Below are positions 43,772 to 54,700 of a stretch of DNA of 62,823 nucleotides, in pieces (within the stretch, counting starts at the first letter, position 1; each line of letters opens with the position of its first letter). Source of the DNA: Chitinophagales bacterium (lineage in GTDB: Bacteria; Bacteroidota; Bacteroidia; Chitinophagales; CAIOSU01). The DNA is taken from the NCBI GenBank assembly GCA_018401955.1, contig JAGYJT010000018.1:1-62823 (forward strand). The letters run 5' to 3'. The translations under genes were made by a program, and so were the position numbers. The notes under the pieces were generated by a model, which saw only the letters and a list, made by a program, of their open reading frames with translations, did not search any database and had not been told where the DNA came from.

Positions 43772-44640
43772 TAAGCTATCCTCCCGATTAACATGGCCAT
43801 CAAAACCACAGGTAAGTATATAATTGATGCAAACATTAATGTGCGTGCATCTTTATCTTCACAAGTACGAAACAATTTAATTGCCTGAAGTAAGAATACA
43901 ATGCCCGCCAACAAAATCACTGTTCCACCAACCCAGTGCACAAACCCCATCATTACAGGTATAAGTGATACCGGTATTAATACAGTAATGTAAACAATAT
44001 TTTGAAGTGCCGTGAATTTGTCTTTACCGCCCTGCGAAGGAAGTAGTTTAAATCCTGCTTTCTTATAATCTGCTTCTCCTATCCATGCAATTGACCAAAA
44101 GTGCGGGAATTGCCACAAAAATTGCATCATGAAAATTGCTATACCTACTTGAGATAGCGTACCTGTTGCGGCAACCCATCCAATTAATGGTGGCATGGCT
44201 CCAGGTATTGCACCTACAAACACTGCAATTGGCGATATGCGCTTAAGCGGAGTGTAAATAAAGGCATAACTAAATAAGGAAACAGCTCCTAGAAACGCAC
44301 TTAGATAATTGAAAAAGTACCCTAACAACAATATGCCTATCACACCCATAATACCAGCTGCTAATATAGCTTCGGTAGTATTCATGCGACCGGTTGCCAA
44401 CGGACGGTTTTCAGTGCGTTTCATTAACTTATCTAAATCTTTTTCGAATACCTCGTTCAAGGCATTTGCCGCACCTGTAATCAAAAAACCGCCTAGAAAT
44501 AGAATAAGCAGATAGCTGAAGTCAACATGGCCGTAATCGGCAATAGCAAAAGTAATTACTGAAGAAAAAACCACAGTACCTGCTAAGCGCAACTTGACCA
44601 ACTGACTGTAATCTGCCAGTTTAGATCGTATTAACGACAT
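43771..44640 (-). CDS. ctaB: Protoheme IX farnesyltransferase (heme O synthase)
   Basis: The ATG at 44640 (MSLIRSKLADYSQLVKLRLA) gives 289 residues and is preferred to a GTG at 44670. It is a UbiA-type prenyltransferase with about nine membrane helices. The Asp-rich motif is in ANALNEVFEKDLDKLMKRTENRP, and the second conserved block is FLWQFPHFWSIAWIGEADYK. It adds a farnesyl group to heme B to make heme O, the precursor of heme A for the aa3 oxidase of this operon. No heme A synthase (ctaA) is in the window. Confidence 0.93.
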   Translation of the reverse strand: MSLIRSKLADYSQLVKLRLAGTVVFSSVITFAIADYGHVDFSYLLILFLGGFLITGAANALNEVFEKDLDKLMKRTENRPLATGRMNTTEAILAAGIMGVIGILLLGYFFNYLSAFLGAVSLFSYAFIYTPLKRISPIAVFVGAIPGAMPPLIGWVAATGTLSQVGIAIFMMQFLWQFPHFWSIAWIGEADYKKAGFKLLPSQGGKDKFTALQNIVYITVLIPVSLIPVMMGFVHWVGGTVILLAGIVFLLQAIKLFRTCEDKDARTLMFASIIYLPVVLMAMLIGRIA

Positions 44641-44710
44641 TACAGGATTGGTTTGGGTTCTAGTATTCACTTGCTTGGTTATTGCTTAAATTGATTTTAA
44701 ACTATCTAAA

Positions 44711-46597
44711 CTATGCTTTGCCTTCTTCACCTGGTATTGGGTCTGTAATGTTAGGGGTATCAGACCCAATGTCATGGTCTTCAACCTCACCTGCGCTTAA
44801 TGGCTCAGTTTGAGGGATAAAGTCTCTACCGTTAATACTGTAATCATAAGGCCAACGATGCACTGCAGGAATTTCTCCTACCCAGTTACCGTGTCCAGGG
44901 TGAATAGGCGTTGTCCATTCAAGGGTTGTAGCTCCATATGGATTTAATACGGTTACTTTACGTCCTTTTACAGCACTGTAGAAGAAGTTAAGTACAAACA
45001 GAATGTTAACTGCAAATACGATAATCGCTGCTACGGTGATAAACTTATTTAAGTCAGCATATTGATTAAACTGATCAAAAACGGTAAAGTCATAGTAACG
45101 ACGAGGCACACCTGACATACCCAAGTAGTGCATTGGCCAGAAAATAGCATAGCTACCAACCAATGTTACATAAAAGTGAATGTAGCCCAATGTGGTATTC
45201 ATGTATCGACCAAACATTTTAGGGAACCAGTGATAAATACCGGCAAACATACCGTAGAACGCTGCTAGACCCATTACAATATGGAAGTGGGCTACCACAT
45301 AATAAGTATCATGCAATTGAATATCTAGTGTAGAGTTGCCGAGGTAAATACCGGTAAGACCACCAGAGATAAATAGAGATACAAAACCGATTGCAAACAA
45401 CATTGCCGGATTTAAGCGGATGCTACCACGCCATAATGTAGTTATCCAGTTAAATACTTTAATAGCACTTGGTACAGCAATCAATAAGGTGAACAATACA
45501 AAGATTGAGGCAACAAATGGATTTAGGCCCGACATGAACATGTGGTGTGCCCACACGATAAATGATAGGATAGTAATACCTAAGATAGAGAAAATCATGG
45601 CCTTGTAACCAAAGATTGGTTTGCGAGAGTGCACTGACATTACCTCAGATACAATACCCATTGCAGGTAAAATAATGATGTAAACTTCAGGATGGCCCAA
45701 GAACCAAAATAGATGCTGGAACAATATCGGACTGCCACCTGAATGGTGCAATGCCTCACCAGCTACATAAATATCGCTTAGGAAGAAACTGGTGCCTAGC
45801 AAACGGTCAAACTCCAACAAAACAGCCGCACCGAAAAGTACCGGGAATGAAAGTAGACCTATAATAGCAGTAAACATGAACGCCCAAACGGTAAGCGGCA
45901 TGCGGAAAAAATCCATGCCTTTGGTACGCATATTGATTACGGTAGTTACATAGTTTAAGCCACCTAGTGCTACCGATACAATAAAGAAGGCAATACTAAT
46001 TAACCACAAATCCATACCCAAACCAGAACCAGGTGTAGCTTGTGGCAATGCACTTAGTGGCGGATATGCTGTCCAACCACCAGATGCTGGACCTGTTTGG
46101 ATAAATAACGAAACCAACATTACAAAACTAGAAAGCACAAACATCCAAAACGATAGCATGTTCATAAATGGCGAGGCCATATCTCTAGCTCCTATTTGTA
46201 AAGGTATCAGGTAGTTACTAAATGTGCCACTTAATCCAGCAGTTAGTACAAAGAAAACTAGTATAGTACCGTGCATGGTTACCAATGCATAGTAAAACTC
46301 AGCGCTCAACTTACCACCTTCTGCCCAGCTTCCTAAAAACCATTCCAAAATTGGGAATGATTCATCGGGCCAAGCTAGCTGCAAGCGGAAGAATATAGAA
46401 AATAGTCCGCCAACAATAGCCCAAAGCATACCAAGTATCAAGAATTGTTTCCCGATAATTTTATGGTCTTGGCTAAAAATGTATTTCTCAATAAAATTCA
46501 GCTCATGGTGATCATGATCGTCATGACCATGGTGGTCGTGCCCATGTGCGTGGGTATCATGTCCAACTTCAATCGCTGGGTTATGTAATTCAGCCAT
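44711..46597 (-). CDS. ctaD: Cytochrome c oxidase subunit I
   Basis: A 628-residue heme-copper oxidase catalytic subunit with twelve helices. It shows the low-spin heme His (YALVTMHGTILVFFVLTAGL), the CuB ligand/cross-link motif WFLGHPEVYIIILP, the CuB HH pair (FIVWAHHMFMSG), and LHDTYYVVAHFHIVMG with the remaining heme ligands. The N-terminus is unusual: within residues 13-33 it has about ten His in HDTHAHGHDHHGHDDHDHHE, before the first helix (LNFIEKYIFSQDHKIIGKQF). It reduces oxygen to water with proton pumping. It forms the operon core with subunit II (11 nt apart). Confidence 0.95.
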   Translation of the reverse strand: MAELHNPAIEVGHDTHAHGHDHHGHDDHDHHELNFIEKYIFSQDHKIIGKQFLILGMLWAIVGGLFSIFFRLQLAWPDESFPILEWFLGSWAEGGKLSAEFYYALVTMHGTILVFFVLTAGLSGTFSNYLIPLQIGARDMASPFMNMLSFWMFVLSSFVMLVSLFIQTGPASGGWTAYPPLSALPQATPGSGLGMDLWLISIAFFIVSVALGGLNYVTTVINMRTKGMDFFRMPLTVWAFMFTAIIGLLSFPVLFGAAVLLEFDRLLGTSFFLSDIYVAGEALHHSGGSPILFQHLFWFLGHPEVYIIILPAMGIVSEVMSVHSRKPIFGYKAMIFSILGITILSFIVWAHHMFMSGLNPFVASIFVLFTLLIAVPSAIKVFNWITTLWRGSIRLNPAMLFAIGFVSLFISGGLTGIYLGNSTLDIQLHDTYYVVAHFHIVMGLAAFYGMFAGIYHWFPKMFGRYMNTTLGYIHFYVTLVGSYAIFWPMHYLGMSGVPRRYYDFTVFDQFNQYADLNKFITVAAIIVFAVNILFVLNFFYSAVKGRKVTVLNPYGATTLEWTTPIHPGHGNWVGEIPAVHRWPYDYSINGRDFIPQTEPLSAGEVEDHDIGSDTPNITDPIPGEEGKA

Positions 46598-46608
46598 TGT
46601 ATAATTAT

Positions 46609-47745
46609 TTATAAGCTTGAAATAACGTTCGTCTCACTCTCTTTACCACCACTTACCTCAGGTTCATCAAGGGTTGGTGCGCTTGTTGAATCACCTTGCT
46701 CAATTTGAGTAGGATTATCTGATGATGGCTCTTCGGTTTTGTTGCTAGGTTCTAATGATGCTTTTACCAGTTCATAGAAAGGTTGCTGCTCCGCTAGCCA
46801 TGCATTATACTCTTCTGTTTCTACCACCTTAACAATAAAGCGCATATTCCAGTGAGCTCTTCCACACAACTCGGCGCAGGCTAGTTCATATTGAAATTCT
46901 GGGTTGTTAAGCTTTAATTGCATTGAATCAGTAGTAATGGTTGGAGTCATCCAAAATTGGGTCGGTATACCTGGTACGCAGTCCATTTTAACCATAAACT
47001 GTGATAAGTAGAAACTGTGAAGTACATCTTTTGCACCCAATTTAAAAAGCACTGGCACACCCTTTTCTAGCACAATTTCAGTAGGCATCAAATCATCGTG
47101 ACTGTTCTCGTCGGTCCAGTTAATCCCAAGTGAATTTTCGCCACTCATTAAGTCAAACTCTCTCTTTCCTAACACCGCATCGTTACCAGGATAACGTACT
47201 GTCCAGTTAAATTGTTGAGCGGTTACCTCAACTACACGTGAACCTTCAGGAGCTTCGGCTGTAATTTCATACCAAGTCTCAATTCCACGTGCAACTAATA
47301 TGGTCAATACTATTGCTGGAATTACGGTCCAAACTACTTCTAACTTATTGTCGTGAGAAAAGTGTTGAGCCTTGTGACCTTTACGAGCACGGTATTTATA
47401 TGAAAACCAGAACAAAAGGAATTGAGTAATCACAAATGCTATCCCACAAATAATGGATGTTATCCAAAACATACTATTAATAGAATCACCATGCTGAGAA
47501 GCAGGAGCAAAATTGCGGTTACCTTGCAATAATTTGTCTTCAACTAACCACCAACCTACGAATACGGCTATTATACCAGTAATCATCATTAGCATTAGTA
47601 AGAAACCATGTGCATTGTTGGTGCTTTCAGAGGTTTCACCTTCCTTATCACCTTTCAACATGCCCATAAGTTCGCTAGCCTTCGCTACTTGGAAGACAAT
47701 AACGAAAATGAGCACAATAGCTAATATACCTATCAAAGTATTCAT
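46609..47745 (-). CDS. ctaC: Cytochrome c oxidase subunit II
   Basis: A 378-residue protein. There is an N-terminal helix (LIGILAIVLIFVIVFQVAKA), then two further helices near 50-70 and 95-115, and a cupredoxin domain carrying the CuA site CAELCGRAHWNM with an upstream HSFYLSQFMVKMDCVPG. A low-complexity Ser/Thr/Glu-rich tail of about 50 residues follows. It has no fused cytochrome c domain, so electrons must come from a separate cytochrome c or directly from alternative complex III. The extra first helix is common in Bacteroidota. Confidence 0.94.
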   Translation of the reverse strand: MNTLIGILAIVLIFVIVFQVAKASELMGMLKGDKEGETSESTNNAHGFLLMLMMITGIIAVFVGWWLVEDKLLQGNRNFAPASQHGDSINSMFWITSIICGIAFVITQFLLFWFSYKYRARKGHKAQHFSHDNKLEVVWTVIPAIVLTILVARGIETWYEITAEAPEGSRVVEVTAQQFNWTVRYPGNDAVLGKREFDLMSGENSLGINWTDENSHDDLMPTEIVLEKGVPVLFKLGAKDVLHSFYLSQFMVKMDCVPGIPTQFWMTPTITTDSMQLKLNNPEFQYELACAELCGRAHWNMRFIVKVVETEEYNAWLAEQQPFYELVKASLEPSNKTEEPSSDNPTQIEQGDSTSAPTLDEPEVSGGKESETNVISSL

Positions 47746-47754
47746 TGCTGACTA

Positions 47755-48993
47755 TTATTTTAACGTATGATGCGTGATACTTTCTTTCAGATAAGGGTTA
47801 TTCACCGGTATCAATGATTGCTTAGTAAGTGTATTGAACACTACAAAAATGAATATGCCAATAAAGGTAGACAGCATACCGAACTCAATGAGACCGAAGC
47901 CAGCATTTGATTCGTGTGTGGTGTGGTCTGTCATGGTACCTGGAGTAATCATATTGTAAAAATCTAACCAGTGGCCAAAAAACAAAACAATGGCTACAAA
48001 AACGAGAAGCTCTGTGTTGCGTTTTGCTTTCCTCTTCATTAAAACAAGGAACGGGAAGAAAAAGTTGATGATTAAGCTCGCATAAAATAAGAATTTATAC
48101 AGACCGTTGTCGAAGCGCATAGCAAAGTAGGTGGTCTCCTCTGGCATATTGCCATACCATATCAACATAAACTGGCTAAACCACAAGTAAGTGTAGAAAA
48201 CACTAAAGCCGAACATAAACATTGCAAGGTTATGATAATGCTCATCATTTACTTGCTTCAAGTGCCCTTGAGATTGTAAATAAGCAACAATCAATATCAT
48301 TACAGCTAAGGCTCCAACCATATAGCTAGCAAAGTTGTACCAACCAAATAAGGTACTATACCAGTGCGGGTCTACGCTCATTACAATATCCCATGAGCCA
48401 GTAGAACTGGTTACTGCAAATATCAAGATAAATATTGCGGCTATGTACTTACTTTTTTGGTAAGTTGCTGATACACCCAACACGTCTTCTTTTTTAGAGA
48501 TGTTGCGCATAGCATAAATAGCAGCAGACCATAATGCTATATATGCTATTATACGAATGGCGTAGAACACCGAGTTGAGGTATACTGATTTACCTTGAGT
48601 ATTTGCTATGATGGCATCGTAATTGGCGCTGCTTGGGTCATAAATGCCTTCTTGGGCCCAAAAATATAGGTGATGACCATGGAAAAGTGTACCGGCTAGG
48701 ATAATCAAAAGGAACACGCCCATTACTGGCACTATCGAACCCATTGCCTCAGGTATACGTTTGATTAGCACGTGCCATCCGCCATAACCAATTTGGTGAG
48801 CCGCAATCAAGAATATTGAAGCTAGACCTATACCAGTGAAATAATAGGTACAGATGAGTAAGTTTGACCATACCCTATCAATTCCGTGCCCCCCGGCTAA
48901 GAAAGCCCCTAAAATGACAGCTAAAAGACCGGCGCCAAGAAATATGGCAGCAGCTTTTTTGAGTCCGGATGAAAAATTATATGTTTCAGTCAT
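47755..48993 (-). CDS. actF: Alternative complex III subunit ActF (quinol:cytochrome c oxidoreductase)
   Basis: A 412-residue membrane protein with about ten helices (AAAIFLGAGLLAVILGAFLA at the start). It is the second, shorter NrfD-like subunit, in which HHLYFWAQEGIYD and WSQFMLIWYGNMPEETTYFA are typical. ActF packs against ActC in the membrane domain and may take part in quinol oxidation or proton handling. It is the last act gene, followed directly by oxidase subunit II. Confidence 0.88.
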   Translation of the reverse strand: MTETYNFSSGLKKAAAIFLGAGLLAVILGAFLAGGHGIDRVWSNLLICTYYFTGIGLASIFLIAAHQIGYGGWHVLIKRIPEAMGSIVPVMGVFLLIILAGTLFHGHHLYFWAQEGIYDPSSANYDAIIANTQGKSVYLNSVFYAIRIIAYIALWSAAIYAMRNISKKEDVLGVSATYQKSKYIAAIFILIFAVTSSTGSWDIVMSVDPHWYSTLFGWYNFASYMVGALAVMILIVAYLQSQGHLKQVNDEHYHNLAMFMFGFSVFYTYLWFSQFMLIWYGNMPEETTYFAMRFDNGLYKFLFYASLIINFFFPFLVLMKRKAKRNTELLVFVAIVLFFGHWLDFYNMITPGTMTDHTTHESNAGFGLIEFGMLSTFIGIFIFVVFNTLTKQSLIPVNNPYLKESITHHTLK

Positions 48994-49039
48994 TACAAAA
49001 TGCGCTTATGGTTTGTAGGATATTGCGTCTTTCTTATTA

Positions 49040-49726
49040 TCAGTTATTAGTTACTGTTGTATCAGCCGGAGCAGCGGCAGAAACACCTGCAGCAAATGGC
49101 CCAGTTTTAGCTATTTGTTGGATATAATAAATTACCTTCCAACGATCTTCGGCACTCAATACGTAAGAGTAGCTACCCATTAGGTTTTTGCCATAGGTTA
49201 TACTATGGAACATTTGGCCTTCACTTATAGTTGGTAAACGATCAGCGTATGAAGGTACTGGTGGATAAGCTTCTGTTTGCACGATGCTTCCGTCACCCAT
49301 TCCTTTCTCGCCATGGCATACTAAGCAATGAATAGTATAAATGTATTTACCTCTATCCAAAACATCCTTTTCAGGTTTGAAAGGGTTCTTTAGGTTGTTG
49401 GTAGCTGCATTGTAGCTACTATCTGTATTTTCAGAGTATGATTTATATAGGTACGAAGCCAATACTTTCTCATCCTCTACCAATTGTTCAGGTAGTATAC
49501 CACGAGCAATAGTACCTGTAACAGGTTTGCGTGCCTCAAAGCTATCTACCTTAGCTAGGCTATCACTGCCAAAAGTAGGATTCTTAGTATACGTTTCGTA
49601 AGCCCTAGAGTATGCCATATCTGGCACGAATGTACGTCCTGGGGTGCGGTTATCGCTACCACAAGATGCAAGGGCCAGCAAAAGGGCTCCTACAAGGCTA
49701 TATTTTACAAATTGATGAATGTTCAT
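49040..49726 (-). CDS. actE: Alternative complex III cytochrome c subunit ActE (lipoprotein)
   Basis: The start at 49726 (MNIHQFVKYSLVGALLLALASC) is chosen because it gives a proper lipoprotein signal. Upstream in-frame ATGs would run into actD. The product has 228 residues, a lipid-bearing Cys22, and one heme c site (IHCLVCHGEKGMGDG) with a distal Met probably in NLMGSYSYV. In the complex this mono-heme cytochrome passes electrons from ActA towards the oxidase. Confidence 0.88.
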   Translation of the reverse strand: MNIHQFVKYSLVGALLLALASCGSDNRTPGRTFVPDMAYSRAYETYTKNPTFGSDSLAKVDSFEARKPVTGTIARGILPEQLVEDEKVLASYLYKSYSENTDSSYNAATNNLKNPFKPEKDVLDRGKYIYTIHCLVCHGEKGMGDGSIVQTEAYPPVPSYADRLPTISEGQMFHSITYGKNLMGSYSYVLSAEDRWKVIYYIQQIAKTGPFAAGVSAAAPADTTVTNN

Positions 49727-49754
49727 GTCAACCAGGTGGTTATCTTTCAATTTA

Positions 49755-50288
49755 TTATTTGTCTTCATCAAAATCACGCACTTTAATTTCGGCTACACCA
49801 GTATTGGTGAAGGTATCGTTAATGCGTGAATAATCATCAGGAGTCGTTTCTTCAGTTACTTTGATGGCCATACCGAATAAATAATCGGTAGTTCGCTCAT
49901 CATAGATTTTTGGCGTTGCGAAAATAGACAATCCGCAACGAATGAAGAACGCTACTACCATAGAAATTGCCGAAAACAATACCGTTAACTCAAAAGTTAT
50001 TGGAATGTACGATGGCAATGATAGGTATGGCTTACCGCCGTATATAATAGGCCAATCAGAAACTGAAGCCCAAATCATAAACGATATTGCAATGGTAAAA
50101 CCAGTAGCACCGCCAACAAAACCTACGGTGTGCAATCGGCTTTGTTTGTGGCCGAGTGCATCGTCAAGTCCGTGTACCGGAAATGGTGTTACCACTTCGT
50201 GGATGTGAAAGCCGGCTTGCTTTACTTTCTTGATAGCAGAAAGTAATACTTCCTCATCATCATAAAGTCCTACTACGTATTTATCCAT
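49755..50288 (-). CDS. actD: Alternative complex III subunit ActD (DUF3341)
   Basis: A 177-residue protein starting MDKYVVGLYDDEEVLLSAIK, with an N-terminal ferredoxin-like domain ending HEVVTPFPVHGLDDALG. Two membrane helices follow (GFVGGATGFTIAISFMIWAS and ITFELTVLFSAISMVVAFFI). DUF3341 proteins are the ActD subunit and fix the complex to the membrane. It lies between actC (21 nt) and actE. Confidence 0.9.
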   Translation of the reverse strand: MDKYVVGLYDDEEVLLSAIKKVKQAGFHIHEVVTPFPVHGLDDALGHKQSRLHTVGFVGGATGFTIAISFMIWASVSDWPIIYGGKPYLSLPSYIPITFELTVLFSAISMVVAFFIRCGLSIFATPKIYDERTTDYLFGMAIKVTEETTPDDYSRINDTFTNTGVAEIKVRDFDEDK

Positions 50289-50309
50289 TTGATGTAGCTT
50301 GTTTCGTTA

Positions 50310-51767
50310 TTAGTCATTTTTTACATCATGGTGGGCACCTGCTAGGTCTCCACCTTCAGCATATCCACCTTTAGCAACTGCATCATCTTTTGCCTTTTGC
50401 TTAACACGTGCGGCAGAACCAGATGATTTCAATATTGATTTTACCTCTGCAATCGCAATAACTGGGAATGCGCGGGCAAATAGCAAGAACAGTGTAAAGA
50501 ATAATCCTATGGTACCAACATATATACCTACTTCAACCCAGCTTGGATAGTAATCTGCCCAGCTTGAAGGAATATAATCGCGGTACAAAGAAGTTACAAT
50601 GATTACAAAACGCTCGAACCACATACCAATGTTAACAGTGATGGATAGGAAGAACGTAAGGTATAGGTTACGACGAAGTTTTTTAAACCAGAAAAATTGT
50701 GGGCTAATAACATTACAAGTCATCATGATATAATATGCCCAAGCCATAGGACCCAATGCACGGTTGTAGAATGCAAACCACTCATAAATAAAACCAGAGT
50801 ACCATGCAGTCCATAGCTCAGTTATATAGGCTATACCAACAATTGAACCGGTAAGCAATATAATCTTGTTCATTGCCTCAATGTGCGCAATGGTAATATA
50901 ATCCTCAAGTTTCAACACTTTGCGGGTAATCAACATCAACGTTAACACCATGGCGAAACCAGAGAAGATAGCGCCAGCCACAAAGTATGGAGGGAAGATG
51001 GTAGTGTGCCATCCTGGTATAACTGATGTTGCAAAGTCAAATGATACAATAGTGTGTACGGAAAGTACTAGGGGAGTAGAAAGACCCGCAAGTACCAATG
51101 ATAGAGATTCAAAGCGCTGCCAGTGTTTGGCCTCACCACGCCAGCCGAAGCTAAGTGCGTTGTATATCAACTTACGGAACTTACCTTTTGAACGGTCACG
51201 GATAGTACCAAAGTCAGGTAACAGACCAGAGTACCAAAACAATAGTGAAACAGTAAAATAAGTAGAGATGGCAAACACGTCCCACATTAATGGAGACTGG
51301 AAGTTAGGCCAAAGTGGACCACGAGAGTTAGGGTAAGGGAAGATAAAGAAGGCCATCCACGGGCGACCCATATGAATACCCGGAAACTGGGCTGCACAAA
51401 TTACTGCAAAAATGGTCATCGCTTCAGCAGCTCTGTTGATACCAGTACGCCATTTTTGACGGAATAATAGCAATACTGCCGATATGAGCGTACCCGCGTG
51501 ACCGATACCTACCCACCAAACGAAGTTAGTGATATCGTAGGCCCAACCCACGGTTTTGTTAAGGTTCCATACCCCAATACCATAATACACAGTCCATGCT
51601 ACGCAGAAAAAGTAGAAAGCAGCAATACCGCCCGCTATGCTAATAGCAATTACCCATGATAATGGTGGAAAACCTTGCGTACTCCTTACAATATCTGTGG
51701 TGATTTGTTTATAATCCTTATCACCAAGTATTAGAGGTTCGCGTATGGGTGATTCGTAAGATCCCAT
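50310..51767 (-). CDS. actC: Alternative complex III subunit ActC (NrfD/polysulfide reductase-like)
   Basis: A 485-residue NrfD-type protein with about ten membrane helices. It includes WVIAISIAGGIAAFYFFCVA, VWWVGIGHAGTLISAVLLLF (the quinol-side helix with a conserved His), VCAAQFPGIHMGRPWMAFFI and TSVIPGWHTTIFPPYFVAGA. It is the large membrane subunit that binds menaquinol. The soluble tail (AKGGYAEGGDLAGAHHDVKN) is short and His-containing. It is in line with actB (23 nt). Confidence 0.93.
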   Translation of the reverse strand: MGSYESPIREPLILGDKDYKQITTDIVRSTQGFPPLSWVIAISIAGGIAAFYFFCVAWTVYYGIGVWNLNKTVGWAYDITNFVWWVGIGHAGTLISAVLLLFRQKWRTGINRAAEAMTIFAVICAAQFPGIHMGRPWMAFFIFPYPNSRGPLWPNFQSPLMWDVFAISTYFTVSLLFWYSGLLPDFGTIRDRSKGKFRKLIYNALSFGWRGEAKHWQRFESLSLVLAGLSTPLVLSVHTIVSFDFATSVIPGWHTTIFPPYFVAGAIFSGFAMVLTLMLITRKVLKLEDYITIAHIEAMNKIILLTGSIVGIAYITELWTAWYSGFIYEWFAFYNRALGPMAWAYYIMMTCNVISPQFFWFKKLRRNLYLTFFLSITVNIGMWFERFVIIVTSLYRDYIPSSWADYYPSWVEVGIYVGTIGLFFTLFLLFARAFPVIAIAEVKSILKSSGSAARVKQKAKDDAVAKGGYAEGGDLAGAHHDVKND

Positions 51768-51790
51768 GCTTTATGATTTGTTATTTCTAA

Positions 51791-54700
51791 TTAATGATGT
51801 CCTTCTTCAACGTGATTATCGTGTGGCGCAGAATGATCGCCTCCTGCTGCATCATGACCGCCAGCATTGTGGTGGGCATCTGCTCCTAGAGGGTGCATTT
51901 CATTATCCGACAGTAAATTTACAGCTTTCAATTGATCCTTATCGCTGATATTTCTCACCTTGGTAAGGTATGAAATAGACGGCAACGTATGGATTTCTTC
52001 GATTACCTTAAATGCGCGTTCATTATCGCTCATTACTGTTGCAGCCGACTCTGGATTGTTTACATCACCAAATACGATTGCACCAGTTACACAAGCACTC
52101 TGACAAGCTGTTTTGATGTCGCCATCTTTTAGCTTACGACCTTGCTTTTTAGCATTCAACTTACCTTCTTGGATTCGCTGTACACAGAACGAGCATTTCT
52201 CCATTACACCACGAGAACGAACAGTAACGTCAGGGTTCAATACCATGCGGGTAAGGTCGCCTGTCATTTCATGTGGGTCATAGTTGTTTTCTAATGCACC
52301 AGTTAAGGTAAAGCTATCGGCACCCCAGTAATCAAACCAGTTGAAGCGACGAACTTTATATGGACAGTTGTTGGCGCAGTAACGTGTGCCGATGCAACGG
52401 TTGTAAGCCATTTGGTTCAAACCTTCTGTGCTGTGGTTGGTTGCCGATACCGGACAAACGTTTTCGCAAGGAGCGTTGTCGCAATGTTGGCACATCATTG
52501 GTTGGAAAACCGCAGAAGGGTTGTCAACATCACCAAAATAGTAGCGGTCAATGCGCAACCAGTGCATCTCACGATACAGGGTTATTTCTTTTTTGCCAAC
52601 TACCGGTATGTTGTTTTCAGCATTACAAGCTACTACACATGCACCACAACCAAAACAAGCGTTAAGGTCAATACCCATTCCCCATTTATGACCTGGGAAT
52701 TCGTGGTAGCCATATAATGTGTTCAAATGCTCTTTTACATGTGCACGGTCATGGTTACCTGCTGCAGGGTCATGTGCATACTCTTCAAGCGTGGTTGTTT
52801 TTACAATACCACGTTGATTTAAGCCATCACTTACGCTAAAGTGCGTTTGTGTTTGACCTAACTTGTAATCATTACCTGTTACTTCAATAGAGGCATCAGT
52901 AGCATAGCGGCTTTGGCCACCATTGTTATATTTAGTAATAAAAGGGTATACATTTTGACCTACTTCACCAGCTTTGCCAACTACCTCACGGCCATAGCCC
53001 AAAGCTACGGCAATAGTGTTATCAGGCATCCCTGGTTGAATGTGCACTGGTAGCACTACTTCAGCACCGTTAACCTTTAGTTTAACGGTTTGTACGGTAC
53101 GGCCATAGCTCTTTTTAGTACGGTCAGCTGTATAGTCAAGGCCATTAGCTTCTGCATATTTGAGCGATACGCACGCGTAGTTATCCCAAGTAATTTTTGA
53201 AACCGGGTCTGGTAACTCCTGCAACCAAGGGTTGTCGGTATTTTTGCCGTCACCAATAGCCGTTTTCTCGTACATTACTACTTCCAACCCACCAGACTTC
53301 ACATTTTTCAGTGCAGCCGCACCAGCAGCCGCAACATCAATGGTAGCTTCGGTTACTGTAGTTGTTGGAGTATAAGTTAATACACCGTCGTGAACAGAAC
53401 GATCCCAGAAGTGGCCAAACGTGGTTAAGCCAACTTGTTTCGGGAAGATATTGGTGTTCCAGTTCTCACGAACGAAATCGTAATAAGACTGATCGATACC
53501 TGCAAATTTCAACAAGCTCTCACCAGCTGATCTGGTATTGAATAAAGGATCGATAGTAGGCTGGATAATACTGATGTGGCCGTTGCGCGGCTCAGCATCC
53601 CCCCAACTCTCAAGGTAATGATGGTCAGGAGCTAAAAACTGGCAAAGAGTATCCGTTTCTGTTTGCTTATCGTTAAGCGAAACAGTTAACTCAACTTTGC
53701 TAAGGGCATCAATAAACTTATCGCCTTGAGGTAAGTTATAAGCTGGATTGCAATTCAATAAAAGCAATCCTTTGATAGCACCTGCTTCTACATCGGCTAC
53801 CAACTTATTATAAGCAGTATCGTTTCCTTGGCGTAGGTTGCTGTACTCGTTTAAGTCGATTGTGGTGCCATAATTACCAAGCATTTGGTTCAAGGCGTTT
53901 ACAATCAGCTGAACATTAACATCGTTTGAGCCACTCACTACTAGCGAAGCACCTTTAGCACCTGCTAGGTCGCTTGCAGCTTCCTTCAAGCTTTCAGCGT
54001 ATGCTGATTCTAACTTACCACCGCTGATGCTCTGTCCACCAAGTTTTGAAGCAACTAAATTGTACAAAGTTATAGCGGCTGCAGTTTCTTCAGATGGTTT
54101 AACCGGAACGCGGATATCAGCATTTAATCCGGTTAGGCTAGCATACGACTCCACTTGATAGTGGCGAGACATGGTAGGATTTTCTTTGCTTACTTTGCGG
54201 GTTAGGCCATAATTGTAAGCATATTCAGTTGGGCTTATCCAAGTACCTAAGAAATCAGCACCCAAGCTTACCACAACTTTAGCTTTCTCAAAGCGATAAT
54301 TTGGCACAACGCGCAAACCGAAGCTTTGCTCGTTAGCATCTAATAAACCGCTATAAGACACGGCATCATATTGTACCAACTCAGTACCCGGGTATTGCTC
54401 TATAAACTTAGCAATTGCCGCTTTTAAAGATGGGCTTATAATAGTTGAAGACAAAATACGGATTGAACCACCTGCTGCTTTAATAGCTTGTAGCTTTTCT
54501 ACTACCGCTTTATCAAGCTCTGCCCAATCAGTAGCTTTTTTGTTGGCTACAGGGCCACGTGGGCGATACATATCATATAGGCTCAATACAGAGGCCTGTG
54601 CAGCTGCATCAGTACCACCAAAAGTGATTTGTGACTGGCTGTTACCTTCAATTTTGATAGGGCGACCTTCACGGGTTTTAACCAAAACGCTGCAATAGTT

